DNA from: Pyropia yezoensis
Taxonomy: Eukaryota > Rhodophyta > Bangiophyceae > Bangiales > Bangiaceae
DNA: 64,000 bases
Direction of reading: 5' to 3'
Assembly (NCBI GenBank): GCA_009829735.1
Contig: CM020620.1
Span: 19,876,020 to 19,940,019, forward strand
Numbering within the stretch: the stretch's first letter is position 1; each line of letters opens with the position of its first letter. The translations under genes and the position numbers were made by a program. Under the pieces are notes generated by a model. That model made no database searches, was not told the origin of the DNA, and worked only from the letters and a program-made list of their open reading frames with translations. Below are positions 12,273-22,092 of this stretch, one piece after another.

Positions 12273-14594
12273 TCAAACAAACCGCAGTACGTCCCGTAGC
12301 TCTAAGTTGGCGCGGCTGTCCCAACGGGCTTCCCCCCCCTGCAAGTAGACGTCCTCGAGATGGCCACGAAAGGCGTCCGCCACTCTGTGTACCGCCACTT
12401 CCACCGCCACCTCCAGGGCCTCGGCAGGGTCACTCCCAGGAAGAGCACCTCCCAGTTCCACCCATGGGCACCCCACCACCAGCTGCCACAGGCGACGTCC
12501 CCAGCGCTTGTTACCAGGTGCCGTCGCTTCTGCCGCTACCGACGCCCCCGCAGCGGCAGCGGCTTCGTGGTGAGCTTCTCGCCACGATGAGCACACCTCC
12601 CGCAGTGTCGCCCGCAGCTGAAGCAACACACCAAACACAACGGGCAGGTCTCCCCCCGCCACCCCGTAGACGTCCTCGGTCACGCTGGCAGCGAGTAGCT
12701 TGGACACTGCCTCAGCAGCATGGGTAGCCTTGGAGCCAACGCCCACACCGACGATGCCACATGAGGCTGCCCCAGTCGCGGCCTCCACCAGCGGCGCCAC
12801 GCAGGCGCCAACCACTGTTGCCCAGCGGCCCTCCCCAGGGGGTGCCCCAAACAACTGGCGCCGGCTTTCGCCACCATCAGAAGCGCCACTGGCGAGGCCC
12901 GCTAAACCCGCTAACGCACGAGCCGTGGTTGCGTGGGCAGCATCAGCCAGTGCTGCGGCCTCGGCAGCACCACCGCCTCCGCCAACACCGCCACCAGGTC
13001 GGGCTGCTCGCCATGCCGAAGAGAGGCCGTAGCCGGGAGCCGAACCGGCAGCCAGGACCGCCAATAGCAAGTCCTCGGAGCTCACCCCGGCGGGAAGGTC
13101 TAGTGGCAGCGCCCGCCAGTCCAGTGGCGTTCCCAGCGCGATACGCGCAGCCGAACCGATGAACGAGGCAAGCGCAAGAAAAATCCACACCCCCGTGGCG
13201 GTGGCAGCGTCGACACCTCCACCGCCACCGCTGCCCCCACCGCCATCAAGACCAGCGGCTTGAGCAGCGGCGCCACCAGCCGTTGGCCCACCCCCACCGC
13301 CCAGCCCCGCTGCCAGTACGCCCGCCAATAGCGCAGAAACCACCGTCACACGAGTGGCAGAAGTGAGGGCGTCGCGGGCAGCGGCGACAAGCGCCGGTGG
13401 CGGCCGCCGATGCAGTCGAGAGGTCACAACAACCTGGTGCCGCCGCCGCGCGGTGAGTGTCACGGCAGAAGCGGCGCCCGCCGCGGCGCCGGCAGCGGCA
13501 AGAGCGGGCAGCGAGGTGCCCACCCCAGGAGGGGCGCCCGCAACTATTGCGGCGGCGGGCGCCAGCACTACCCCCGCCAGTGTGGACGCCGCCACATGAG
13601 GGGCAGACGCTGCCCGAAGCGCGGGCAAGACCGTGTGCGTGGCTACGACCGCGACGCCTGCGGACGCGCGGACCGCCGCCGCTGTCGCCGCCACCACCGC
13701 TGAGCCGGGCCACGCTGATGCTGCCGTTGTCGAGGGGGTGACCGTTGTCACGTTTCCTGCCGTCGCAACCGGCTGAGCTCCAGCGGGGCCACGCCACAAG
13801 CCGGTTCCCGCCGCCGTACCTCGCAGGGAGCGCCCAGCCCTCCAGCTGGGTGCCCCCGCCCCCTTCTCAGCCCCAAGCGGCAGAGGCGGCGGGGGCGAAG
13901 GCGGTGGGACATCAAAGCGAAACGCCAGCAGAGTAGCCATCACAAGCGCGGCAGCGGCAACGCCAACCGCCACCGCCGCCGACACCAAGAGGGCGGCCGA
14001 CATTACCCGACCCCCGGGGTCGGCATCGGCAGTCAAGAAAAGTCGTACAGCGCCCAGCAGGCCAACAGATGCCACGGCCACCACCGCACCTGTGCGCGCG
14101 GCGGCGCGGCGGGCAACCGCCGCCGCCACCGCTGCCGCTGCTGCATCGGGGGGAAGACGCGCACACGCCGCCGCCGCGGCCGCTGAGGCCTCCAGCAGCT
14201 GCGCGACTCCTTCAGACAGGGACAGGGGCGCCGCGGGGGCGCCGCCACATGAAAAAAGGCCACTACCCGGCGGTGCAAGGCCCCCGCCGTGTCCCCCATC
14301 AAAAAGCAGTCCCCCCCCGTTGGGACGCCCGAGGCAGCTGACGCCGCCCACGTCGACGCCGCCGCCAACACCGCCGCCAATAGTGCCGTCGCCCCTTGCA
14401 TTCACGTAAAGCCCAGAGGTCGCGGCGGCCGCGCTGCCAGCGCCCCCCGCCTGCTGGTAGGGCATGGCAAACAGCCGCGCGCCCACGCCAGATGCGGCCG
14501 TAAGGACTCGGGGGGTGGACGTACCGGATGCATCGGCGCTGGAGGGGGGGTACGGGGGGCGATACCCCGCCAAGGGAGCGGCTTCCCACTCCAT
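12273..14594 (-). CDS. NDC1: Nucleoporin NDC1 (transmembrane nuclear pore protein)
   Basis: NDC1 anchors nuclear pore complexes in the nuclear envelope. The 773-aa product starts at the ATG giving MEWEAAPLAG; a further 24 codons upstream are open but less likely. The N-terminal half is Gly/Ala-rich with several hydrophobic segments (for example GAVVAVASVGLLGAVRLFL and a long Ala/Val helix ending LVMATLLAF), as expected for the multi-pass domain. The C-terminal half follows the NDC1 family pattern. An SRRQLF..PGEGRWATVV block is followed by HAAEAVSKLLAASVTEDVYG, corresponding to the family's hallmark A-S-x-TED-x-(F/Y)-G segment. Next are LPVVFGVLLQLRATL and a final helix with HRVADAFRGHLEDVY. 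It appears to be a single exon. The sequence is highly diverged and Ala-rich, so assignment rests on the C-terminal half. Length is close to the family's usual 600-700 aa. Confidence 0.72.
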   Translation of the reverse strand: MEWEAAPLAGYRPPYPPSSADASGTSTPRVLTAASGVGARLFAMPYQQAGGAGSAAAATSGLYVNARGDGTIGGGVGGGVDVGGVSCLGRPNGGGLLFDGGHGGGLAPPGSGLFSCGGAPAAPLSLSEGVAQLLEASAAAAAACARLPPDAAAAAVAAAVARRAAARTGAVVAVASVGLLGAVRLFLTADADPGGRVMSAALLVSAAVAVGVAAAALVMATLLAFRFDVPPPSPPPPLPLGAEKGAGAPSWRAGRSLRGTAAGTGLWRGPAGAQPVATAGNVTTVTPSTTAASAWPGSAVVAATAAAVRASAGVAVVATHTVLPALRAASAPHVAASTLAGVVLAPAAAIVAGAPPGVGTSLPALAAAGAAAGAASAVTLTARRRHQVVVTSRLHRRPPPALVAAARDALTSATRVTVVSALLAGVLAAGLGGGGGPTAGGAAAQAAGLDGGGGSGGGGGVDAATATGVWIFLALASFIGSAARIALGTPLDWRALPLDLPAGVSSEDLLLAVLAAGSAPGYGLSSAWRAARPGGGVGGGGGAAEAAALADAAHATTARALAGLAGLASGASDGGESRRQLFGAPPGEGRWATVVGACVAPLVEAATGAASCGIVGVGVGSKATHAAEAVSKLLAASVTEDVYGVAGGDLPVVFGVLLQLRATLREVCSSWREAHHEAAAAAGASVAAEATAPGNKRWGRRLWQLVVGCPWVELGGALPGSDPAEALEVAVEVAVHRVADAFRGHLEDVYLQGGEARWDSRANLELRDVLRFV

Positions 14595-15083
14595 AGCGGG
14601 GGGAAAGCGGGAATGGTCAGATAGAGAGCTGCACACGTCTGGCCCACTCCGTATGCTCAGAGGCAAGAGACATATTACGAGTGGACGATCGAGACGTATC
14701 TATACCGCACCGACTGCAGCAGTCCACCTGAGGGACACCGACGCGGTAGCACCGATCGGGCTTGCTGGCTGGCACGTGTCACACCCCTCTTTCCCCATAA
14801 CCATTGCCGTATATATTTATTCAACAACTGTAAACTGTAAACCAGTCTTAATTATAAATTATATAATGCAACAACTGTAAACTGTAAACCAGTATTAGTT
14901 TTAATAATTGTTATTGAGGAAAGAGTTCAGGTCGAGATCAATTCTTTCTGGACGTCAACACTGTCGCACCCACGGCCTTGCAGACGGGCCGGTTCCAGTT
15001 TCTCGTCAAGCCCTACGCAACGATCATCCACGGGCTTCATCGTGCAGCCCGCGACTGCTGGCCGCGGACGTGGTGTACCCTTC
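14595..15083. other. Divergent promoter region between NDC1 and the radical-SAM gene
   Basis: This shared upstream region of two divergent genes contains an AT-rich island (about 14800-14930) in otherwise GC-rich DNA. The island has tatatattta near 14812 and a 25-bp direct repeat. A regulatory role is plausible from position only. Confidence 0.5.
14822..14893. repeat. 25-bp perfect direct repeat in an AT-rich island
   Basis: The same 25 bases, containing aactgtaaactgtaaaccag, occur at 14822-14846 and 14869-14893, separated by 22 bp. They sit between the divergent NDC1 and radical-SAM genes. Confidence 0.9.
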
Positions 15084-17000
15084 ATGACGTCAATATGCGC
15101 CCCCCCACTGCCACTCTCGTCACGGGTTGACGCGTCCCCTTCCGCCTCCGTTATGCAGTATGCTTTTCTGTCGCCCCCTGTTCTGAGGTCGTCCTCTTTC
15201 TGTACCTCGCACGCGGCACGGATGCTCGACCCTGAACAGTCGCGTATGTACCCTTCCCGCGGCCCTTTCAAGCAACAAAGATGTCGCACCCCTCCCCCTC
15301 CAACCATGGCATCTGTCGAGCGCGGTACCACGGTTGCCATGCCCGCCCGTCTGGCGGCCATGCGGACGTTTGCGGCGGCCGAGTCGCTGCTTTTTGCCCC
15401 CCACGCACCTCCCGCCACGGACGGTCTTCCAACGCTGCGAGTGATTTATGCGTACCCGAACACTTACACCGTCGGCATCTGTTCGCTGGGCTTTCAGCTG
15501 GTGTGGGCGGCATTGGCGACCATGCCCGGTTTGACCGTCAGCCGCCTGTTCGCTGACGCCGCCGAGCCGTTGCCCGCTGATGCTGTTGACGTGTTGGGCT
15601 TTTCTCTCTCGTGGGAGCTGGACTACGTTGGCATTATGGACACCCTTGAGTACCTTGATGTGCCGCGCCGGGCGGCTGCTCGCGCTGACGGAGACCCTAT
15701 TGTGTTTGGCGGCGGACCCGTCTTGACTGCCAACCCGGAGCCGTATGCGCCCTTTTTTGACATTGTGCTGCTGGGCGACGGAGAGGAGGCTCTCGGCGAC
15801 CTGATGACCTCACTTCGACAGTCACGGGGAGAGGGCGTCGACCGCGTTGAAATGCTGCGGCGGGCAGCCAGGGACGTATCTGGTGCGTACGTACCAGCCT
15901 TGTACGAGGTGGTCTACGACGGCCCTACCGGAGGTATTCTCTCTGTGAAGCCCGCCGCCCCGGAGGTGCCGTCATCAGTGGCCAAGCGCACCTATCGAGG
16001 GAAGGGCCTGGCTACATCGACGGTGGTGACACCCTACTCAGCATGGGAGAACATCCACATGGTCGAGGCAGTCCGGTCCTGCCCCGAAATGTGCCGTTTT
16101 TGCTTGGCCTCCTACGCGACGCTGCCGTTTCGCTCGTCTCCCGTGGACGAACTCATCCCCGCTATGGCCGCGGGTCTGGCTGTTACCGACCGGCTTGGCA
16201 TTCTCGGTGCGTCTGTGACACAGCATCCTCAGTTTGGGGAGCTGGTCACCGAGCTGGCAGATGACACCAAGTACAATGGCGTGCGCGTATCGCTTTCATC
16301 GGTGCGGACCAACACCGTCAGCGAAGAGCTGGCACGTATGCTTGTCGCACGTGGTTCCAAGTCCATCACCGTCGCTGTCGAGTCGGGGTCGGCCCGGCTG
16401 CGCACCATTATCAACAAGAAGCTGGACACACCTGACATTGCAGCGGCGGCAAGCCGCGCCGCCGCGGGCGGCCTTTCTTCCCTCAAGCTGTATGGCATGG
16501 CTGGATTACCGGGAGAGATCCCGAGCGACATGGACGAGACCGTGGCTATGCTGAAGGATGTCAAGGCGGCCGGCAAAGGGCTCCGTCTCACCTATGGCTG
16601 CTCCACGTTTGTGCCAAAAGCCCACACGCCGCTGCAGTGGTTTGGTGTACGCAAGACCGCCGACGGCACTCTCAAGCGGCTTGGCAAGCGACTAGGCCCG
16701 TTGGGCGTGGATTTTAGGCCCGAGAGCTACAAGTGGTCAGTCGTTCAGGCGCTGCTCTCCCGGGGGGACCGTCGCGTTGCCGACGTCCTAGAGCTGGTGC
16801 GAGGGTATGGTGACTCGCTGGGCTCGTTCAAACGGGCATTCAAGGAGCTGCGTGGGTGCCTGCCTCCGCTCGAGTGGTATGCCCACGAGGACTGGGGGGT
16901 GGGCGAGGTACTGCCTTGGGGGCACCTGACGACGGCGATATCGGAGGATGCGATTGTACGGCACCGGGATGAGGCGGTATCGCTGTTCCGAGACGACTGA
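15084..17000 (+). CDS. B12-binding-domain radical-SAM protein of cyanobacterial type, likely plastid-targeted
   Basis: From the first in-frame ATG the product is 638 aa. An alternative ATG at 15153 begins a Phe-containing, Ser/Arg-rich MQYAFLSPPVLRSSSF leader that looks like a red-algal transit peptide. The mature part has an N-terminal cobalamin-binding-like Rossmann domain (YPNTYTVGICSLGFQLVW; FSLSWELDYV; GGGPVLTANPEP). The radical-SAM core follows, with the CxxxCxxC 4Fe-4S motif at Cys333/337/340 in RSCPEMCRFC, then VESGS, LYGMAGLPGE and FVPKAHTP. The C-terminal part (SRGDRRVADVLELVRGYGDS) is typical of the YgiQ-like/uncharacterised B12 radical-SAM group widespread in cyanobacteria. The close resemblance suggests transfer from the plastid ancestor (inference). 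The substrate is unknown in the family as far as I can say. Confidence 0.85.
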   Translation: MTSICAPPLPLSSRVDASPSASVMQYAFLSPPVLRSSSFCTSHAARMLDPEQSRMYPSRGPFKQQRCRTPPPPTMASVERGTTVAMPARLAAMRTFAAAESLLFAPHAPPATDGLPTLRVIYAYPNTYTVGICSLGFQLVWAALATMPGLTVSRLFADAAEPLPADAVDVLGFSLSWELDYVGIMDTLEYLDVPRRAAARADGDPIVFGGGPVLTANPEPYAPFFDIVLLGDGEEALGDLMTSLRQSRGEGVDRVEMLRRAARDVSGAYVPALYEVVYDGPTGGILSVKPAAPEVPSSVAKRTYRGKGLATSTVVTPYSAWENIHMVEAVRSCPEMCRFCLASYATLPFRSSPVDELIPAMAAGLAVTDRLGILGASVTQHPQFGELVTELADDTKYNGVRVSLSSVRTNTVSEELARMLVARGSKSITVAVESGSARLRTIINKKLDTPDIAAAASRAAAGGLSSLKLYGMAGLPGEIPSDMDETVAMLKDVKAAGKGLRLTYGCSTFVPKAHTPLQWFGVRKTADGTLKRLGKRLGPLGVDFRPESYKWSVVQALLSRGDRRVADVLELVRGYGDSLGSFKRAFKELRGCLPPLEWYAHEDWGVGEVLPWGHLTTAISEDAIVRHRDEAVSLFRDD

Positions 17001-17462
17001 GGAGCGTAGTAGATAAGGAGGGGTGGGAGGGGGGTATTCCGAGTTTGCGTTGAACAGAAAGGTCGTGGGTCTGTCTGCGAAAGGCACGACTGTACTTCGT
17101 GCCCTTTGCACGCCGTTGCCATACCGTGCTGGGACACCGTGCAATGTGTGTCGATGTGGTCCGATGCGCACAAATGCGTCGGACGTTTGTCGTAAGATGA
17201 TCAAAGTGGCATGAGGTGGCCAGTACGAGAATCCACCTAACGCCGAGGCGTGGGGCGGGGGAATGCATAACCAACGATACTGCACTGTATGCATGCATGC
17301 AGAGGAAATTCCAATGCCCAGCGCGGTTCACCAGTCACCACACCATCAACACACACGCGCAGCTCTCGGACGGACCGGTCCTGCTTCAGTTGTACGACTG
17401 TCGGGCAAACACACAGAGCAACATGCTCCACCATCCCTCCTCCGTTGTCCTCGTGCCCGCAG
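17001..17462. other. Short intergenic region between convergent genes
   Basis: These 462 bases separate the 3' ends of two convergent genes. All frames contain stops, and I see no feature in it. Confidence 0.6.
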
Positions 17463-18947
17463 CTACGAAAAGAGCCGCTTCCGCGGGTTCCGCGACCGTC
17501 GTTGGCGTGCCGCTTCAGTTGCTATCGGCGCCGCGGTCCGAAGCTCGGAATTGAGCCCACGTGGACCGCCCTCACTTGACGCTGCCGCCAACGACTGCAC
17601 CCTGGCAGCGCGCGAAGTCGACCCAGTGACATCCGGCCTAACTGTCGGCTGCTGAGTGGCAGACGGCACACCATGATCATTCGGTCCCTCCCTGTCAGGC
17701 ACGCCGCGAGAAGGGCCACTGGCAGCCACTGCCGCACCACCGTCGATATCTGCGTGGCTACCACCGAGTTGGTCGCCTAGGCCGTCACTACCAGGCACAT
17801 CACTGCTCCCACCACTAACAGTGTCGCTTCCAGCGAGGAGCTCTTTCTCGTCATCACTGGCCAATTGCCAAGAAGAAGAGGTGGATGACCCATCCGACTC
17901 AGACACGTCCACAGACGGGGCGACAGCGGTGGCAGCTTCGCCAGCTGGTTCCCCCTCAGAGGCGCGTGGCTGGGGCGCTGACCTGGTCAGCCCTGCCACC
18001 GCCGCTGCTACTTCTACGCCATCTCTGCCTCCCACTGGCCGGGCCGAGCCCAATCCCGTCGATGCCCTGCCACGAGATGCTGCCATATCACCAACCATCG
18101 CCTGGCCCACCACTGCCGCCGAGCGGCGACGCTTGCGGCCGCGGGACAAGGGCGTCGGCGAAGGGGGCAGCGGTGGTGCTAACCTGCCAACTGCCGCCGC
18201 CCTTCCGCCAGCGGTGGAGCCTAAAAGGAACCAATGGACCGCCTCCCCGGTAGGCGGTCGCTGCACCGCCAGGGCAGCCAGCTCACTTGCTCCTAGGAAG
18301 GCACGCACGTCGGCGAGTGTATCTTCAAGCGGAAAATCCACCTGCAGGCTTGTCATCTGCGCAACAAAAGTCGGTGACAATGGGCGACCATCTACGCCGT
18401 CGTTCACGCCATATGCGCCTACCGCGGGAAGCTTGAGCATCTTCCGCCGATCATTGTGGCGCTGCACCGCGTCAGACAAGTCCGCGGCGGCCGCCTCCGC
18501 CGCCCCCACCGAAGACGATGGGCCGTCCAAAAAGAGCATGGTGACGGCGTGGCCGTAACGCACTGGCCCGACAGCCATTGTCTGTTCACACAGGGCCATC
18601 TGTGTGCGAGCGCCGAGCATAGCCACCGTCCATTCGCGCCAGCCGCCGACGCCACCCAGAGTCCGCAGAGCGCTATAGAGGCGGTTGATGAGGGGTGGAG
18701 TCGGTTGCCCTGCGGCGAGCGCCACAACTGTGGCCTCAACACGCCGGTATGAGGCCGCTGCGAGCAGCAAAGGAGCAAGTTCCTGGGGGACGAGCGGCAG
18801 CAGCCATGAAGGCAGCTGCGTGGATAGCGCTTCCGCGTGACCAGGCGGGAGGTTGAGCGCGAGGTAGACTAGGTGTGCGGCTAGGGTGGCGCCCTCGGAG
18901 GATGACAGAGGGCGGCCGGTACGGAAGCTTGGCACGGAAGACGCCAT
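17463..18947 (-). CDS. Hypothetical protein, 494 aa, unrecognised
   Basis: A single uninterrupted frame starts at ATG 18947 and stops with TAG. The N-terminal ~270 residues have balanced, mostly helical composition (AAHLVYLALNLPPGHAEALS; LLPLVPQELAPLLLAAASYR; LINRLYSALRTLGG). They include an ordered segment with RYGHAVTMLFLDG and a regular helix around DLSDAVQRHNDRRKMLKL. Residues 280 onward are low-complexity Ser/Gly/Ala/Asp with a basic patch (SRGRKRRR) that could be a nuclear localisation signal, and the C-terminus is basic (RNPRKRLFS). I see no signal peptide, membrane segment or known catalytic motif. It could be a nuclear or scaffold protein, but this is a guess. Confidence 0.6.
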   Translation of the reverse strand: MASSVPSFRTGRPLSSSEGATLAAHLVYLALNLPPGHAEALSTQLPSWLLPLVPQELAPLLLAAASYRRVEATVVALAAGQPTPPLINRLYSALRTLGGVGGWREWTVAMLGARTQMALCEQTMAVGPVRYGHAVTMLFLDGPSSSVGAAEAAAADLSDAVQRHNDRRKMLKLPAVGAYGVNDGVDGRPLSPTFVAQMTSLQVDFPLEDTLADVRAFLGASELAALAVQRPPTGEAVHWFLLGSTAGGRAAAVGRLAPPLPPSPTPLSRGRKRRRSAAVVGQAMVGDMAASRGRASTGLGSARPVGGRDGVEVAAAVAGLTRSAPQPRASEGEPAGEAATAVAPSVDVSESDGSSTSSSWQLASDDEKELLAGSDTVSGGSSDVPGSDGLGDQLGGSHADIDGGAAVAASGPSRGVPDREGPNDHGVPSATQQPTVRPDVTGSTSRAARVQSLAAASSEGGPRGLNSELRTAAPIATEAARQRRSRNPRKRLFS

Positions 18948-20276
18948 CTCTGCCGGAGCAGCAGAGGTGCAGGGTAGACACAGACCGCAGCGGCCGGGCG
19001 GACCACCACCAAGGATAAAGAAGAGGGCCAGTCAGTCGGGGGTACACGAGCGGAGCCGCTGCTGTCCAAGGCGGCCGTAAAAGGCGCGTAGCCAGAGTGC
19101 ATGACCCTCGAGTTCGACCGGGACCATGCATCCCTCCAGGCACGCACCGGATGCATCTCGCGTTGCGCCGACAAGCCCCAGAAGGACAAGACTTGTTGAC
19201 ACTTAAATTGTAGTCTGATCCTGTATATTTATACGGCTGGAATCGACGCGGATGAGGAGTATTTACAAATGTATTCCTGAGCGCTCCTCAAGCGGTGGTG
19301 CCTCACCCCCGTGGGAACAACGTGTTCGTTGTTTTGGCGAAATGGCCAAAGCATAGTCGACGATGCGCGACCGTGCAAGGTCGCCCCTGAGGCTCGGGAG
19401 GGTCGATTTGGACGCAGAGAATTGCTCAGACGTGCCTACAAGCACTTGTTTGTCGCCATTTCTAAACCATGACGACGAGAACGCCATGGTCGTTCTCCTC
19501 ATGTAAAAAGAGCAGCTATCGGTGTATCGACACTGAAATAGAAAGTGCTCCACAGCGTTTTGCGTATTCTTTGTGCCAAAAAACGTGTTTTTCAGAACAA
19601 CGACCGCGAGACTCTCGGATGCAACGTCCAACATTGACTTGTTTGGCAAGCTCTTGGCTCCATGCACGCACGCACGTCTTCCTCGACGACGTCAAGGAGA
19701 GGCTTCAACTGATGCTTCAGCAGGGTGGTCCCTCCTACGTGTGATCTATATAGTCCCCGGCTACGATGTTGGCGATGTTGGCGACGGTGGGGGAGACCTT
19801 GGCCTGTGCAGAGCATCGGTCGGCCAAAAAAAAAAAAAGTGTTCCACAATGGACATGCGCAAAGTGGCAAATTTGCACCAGAGTGACATTTGATCTCACC
19901 ACCCGTCCCCCCCCCGTCGAGTCCTACGACCCCTGTTGACCATGAAGAAGTACACCCTGCGGGACGCGGGGCACACCGCTGTGCTCCTCAGACCTTGCGC
20001 TCTGTGCCCATGTGTTTTTTTCTGGAAAAGATTGATCATTGGCCACGCATGGTCATCATCCATACAGAAGCAGAAGTACGCACCACGATACCTCCCTCTA
20101 CCTATCCTGCTTATGTTCGTCAAAAAAAACCCGGTGGGTATAGGTTGTATGTTGCTCTGTGGAGCACTTCTTCACGACGAAGCAACTAAAAACTGTAGTT
20201 TTTGAGGCCCCCCCCTCATCGCCAAGAGAAGGACAGCGACCGGGCAGTAGCATGGTCATGGCCCAAACTAAACATC
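18948..20276. other. Intergenic region left of the pogo-like transposon
   Basis: About 1.3 kb of lower-GC DNA with no supported gene. It contains an AT-rich patch (gtatatttatac near 19216) and an A13 run near 19827. All frames are short. Confidence 0.5.
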
Positions 20277-20320
20277 GAGTCACCGTGATAAATTCTGAAA
20301 ATCTGTGATAAAATCTGACC
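20277..20320. repeat. Left terminal inverted repeat of the pogo-like element
   Basis: This 44-bp sequence is the exact reverse complement of 22093-22136. It is AT-rich compared with its surroundings and is preceded by ATC. Confidence 0.93.
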
Positions 20321-20382
20321 GGACCGTCGGCGACAGAGAGAGAATAAGGAGCAGATACAAGAACAAAAAAATCATATCTCGT

Positions 20383-22038
20383 CTACTCCGTGTGCTTAGG
20401 TACATCTGAACAGACCACATTATGCGCACTCACCAGCGCCTTGCCCTCACTGATTTTCAAGCACTGGGAGCAAACACGGAATGCCGCGCAGGCGCACACG
20501 TGCCAATCCTTGCCACCCCGATGTACCCGTTGGTTGCAGGCGCGGCAGACCAGCAGCAGCTTCTGCTCGGCCTCCTCCGCGCGCAGGGCAAGCTTGGCAG
20601 CCTTGTCCGCCTCCTTCTCAGCCGCGGCGGCCGCCTTGTCGGCCAGCGCCTTGGCGTCCGCGGCCACCCGCGCCTCGTGCTGGGCGATGAGGTCCTTGCC
20701 GCTATACACCTTGGCCTTTTTGACCACTGCCACGCCCGATACCACCTTTTTCTGGTCGGCCGCGCGTTGATCATACGCCTGACGGATGACCACAGCCGCA
20801 GCCGCGCGTGATTGGTCAGCCACGCCGTCAGAGGGAAGCCCAATCCCAAGGTTGACGCGCGCCAGCTCGATGACTCGCTTGCGGTCCCACGGGTAGAGGC
20901 CGACCGACTTGAACGCCGCCTGGATGGTCTCCCGGGTGAGGGCCAAGCGCTCCGCCTCGTATGCCGCCTCCAGGAGACAGTCACGGGTCGGCTGGTTCGT
21001 CATGAGCGCCTGGATGATCTTGTCGTCGGACAGGACAGGGACGACCTTCTTGATCCGGGCAAAACACTTGTCATCCAGCACCTGCAGCCAGTGGGAGGTA
21101 TTGGCGACCAACCACCAACACAACACGTTGCTTTTGAGAGCCGCGCGTACCACCTCGACCTGCCGGTGCGCTCCGAGCTGGTCCCCAATGAGCATACACT
21201 CCTGGTTAGGGTTGCGCAGGCGCCATTCGTCGCAGAAGGCCTCCATCACGACCGCAAACGTGGCCGCGTCGACAAAGCCCGACTCTGTCCACCCATACAG
21301 CCGCAGCCAGGTGCCCCTCGTCCGCTGCTGCACGCGTGACAGGGTGAAACGCGTGGCTGCCGCATCATTGTCCCCAAAGCGCGCGCGGAAGATATACACG
21401 GACAGGAAGGGAGCCCCATTTGCGGCCACAAAGGTCAATATGGAGGCCACAGTGGCCCCCCGCGTGCTGGCAGCGTTTGGGCGCTCTCTGTCGGTAGCTT
21501 GGATGCGTTGCACGGCCAGCCGGTCGCGCCCCCCGACGAGGCGGCACTCATCGTAGTTGAGGATGGCAGAGGGGGGGAGGCGGTGGTCTTTCAAGAACTT
21601 CTCCACCTGGTCAGCCCAGTCGACGACCTCCTCAAACACTGAGGTCGAGTTGCGCTTGTCGGCGAGGGCCTTGGCCGTGCGGGAGGAGAGGTGCTCCCGG
21701 TGACGCTTGACCCAAGACCGTGCCCACGTCTCGCCGACCTTCTTGCCCCACAGGTCCTGCACGAGGGAGGCCAGTTGCGGCCGGGTGAGGGGGAAGTTGG
21801 TGTGGCTGAAGGCCTGCGCCGCGTACAGCAGCGCCAGGTCCTCCGCCGCCGACAGGATGTTGTTGCCATGGTGCACCCCCTCCCCCCCCCGGGCAGCGTA
21901 GTAGGCCGTCCTCAGCGCCCCCACAGTGAAGCCCGTGGACCCGTGAACGGCCAACAAAGCATCCTTGAGCAGCTCCCCGGCACGGACGCGCTCCATGATG
22001 AGCGGGACTGCTTTGGCGGTCGTCTTTGGCGCCTCCAT
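20383..22038 (-). CDS. Pogo/Tigger-like DDE transposase with Cys-rich C-terminus
   Basis: The 551-aa protein begins at the first true ATG (MEAPKTTAKAV). Its N-terminal helices (residues ~10-60) and a CENP-B/Tc5-like second helix-turn-helix (~65-130, with RPQLASLVQDLWG and WARSWVKRHREHLSSR) should bind the inverted repeats. The DDE_1 catalytic core follows, with acidic residues Asp163 in ILNYDEC, Asp286 in LIGDQLGAH and Asp322 in SHWLQVLDD; all three positions of the DDD triad are kept. Downstream are an Ala/Lys/Glu coiled coil (~455-505) and a C-terminal Cys/His cluster (CRACN..H...H.CAC...CSQC...H..VC) resembling a small zinc-binding domain. No stops or frameshifts interrupt it. The assignment to DDE_1 is firm; the exact subfamily is not. 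Confidence 0.88.
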   Translation of the reverse strand: MEAPKTTAKAVPLIMERVRAGELLKDALLAVHGSTGFTVGALRTAYYAARGGEGVHHGNNILSAAEDLALLYAAQAFSHTNFPLTRPQLASLVQDLWGKKVGETWARSWVKRHREHLSSRTAKALADKRNSTSVFEEVVDWADQVEKFLKDHRLPPSAILNYDECRLVGGRDRLAVQRIQATDRERPNAASTRGATVASILTFVAANGAPFLSVYIFRARFGDNDAAATRFTLSRVQQRTRGTWLRLYGWTESGFVDAATFAVVMEAFCDEWRLRNPNQECMLIGDQLGAHRQVEVVRAALKSNVLCWWLVANTSHWLQVLDDKCFARIKKVVPVLSDDKIIQALMTNQPTRDCLLEAAYEAERLALTRETIQAAFKSVGLYPWDRKRVIELARVNLGIGLPSDGVADQSRAAAAVVIRQAYDQRAADQKKVVSGVAVVKKAKVYSGKDLIAQHEARVAADAKALADKAAAAAEKEADKAAKLALRAEEAEQKLLLVCRACNQRVHRGGKDWHVCACAAFRVCSQCLKISEGKALVSAHNVVCSDVPKHTE

Positions 22039-22092
22039 AGCGAAGATAGTCACTCGTGTACCTCGGAGATACGACTGTTCGGGCTGGAGACA

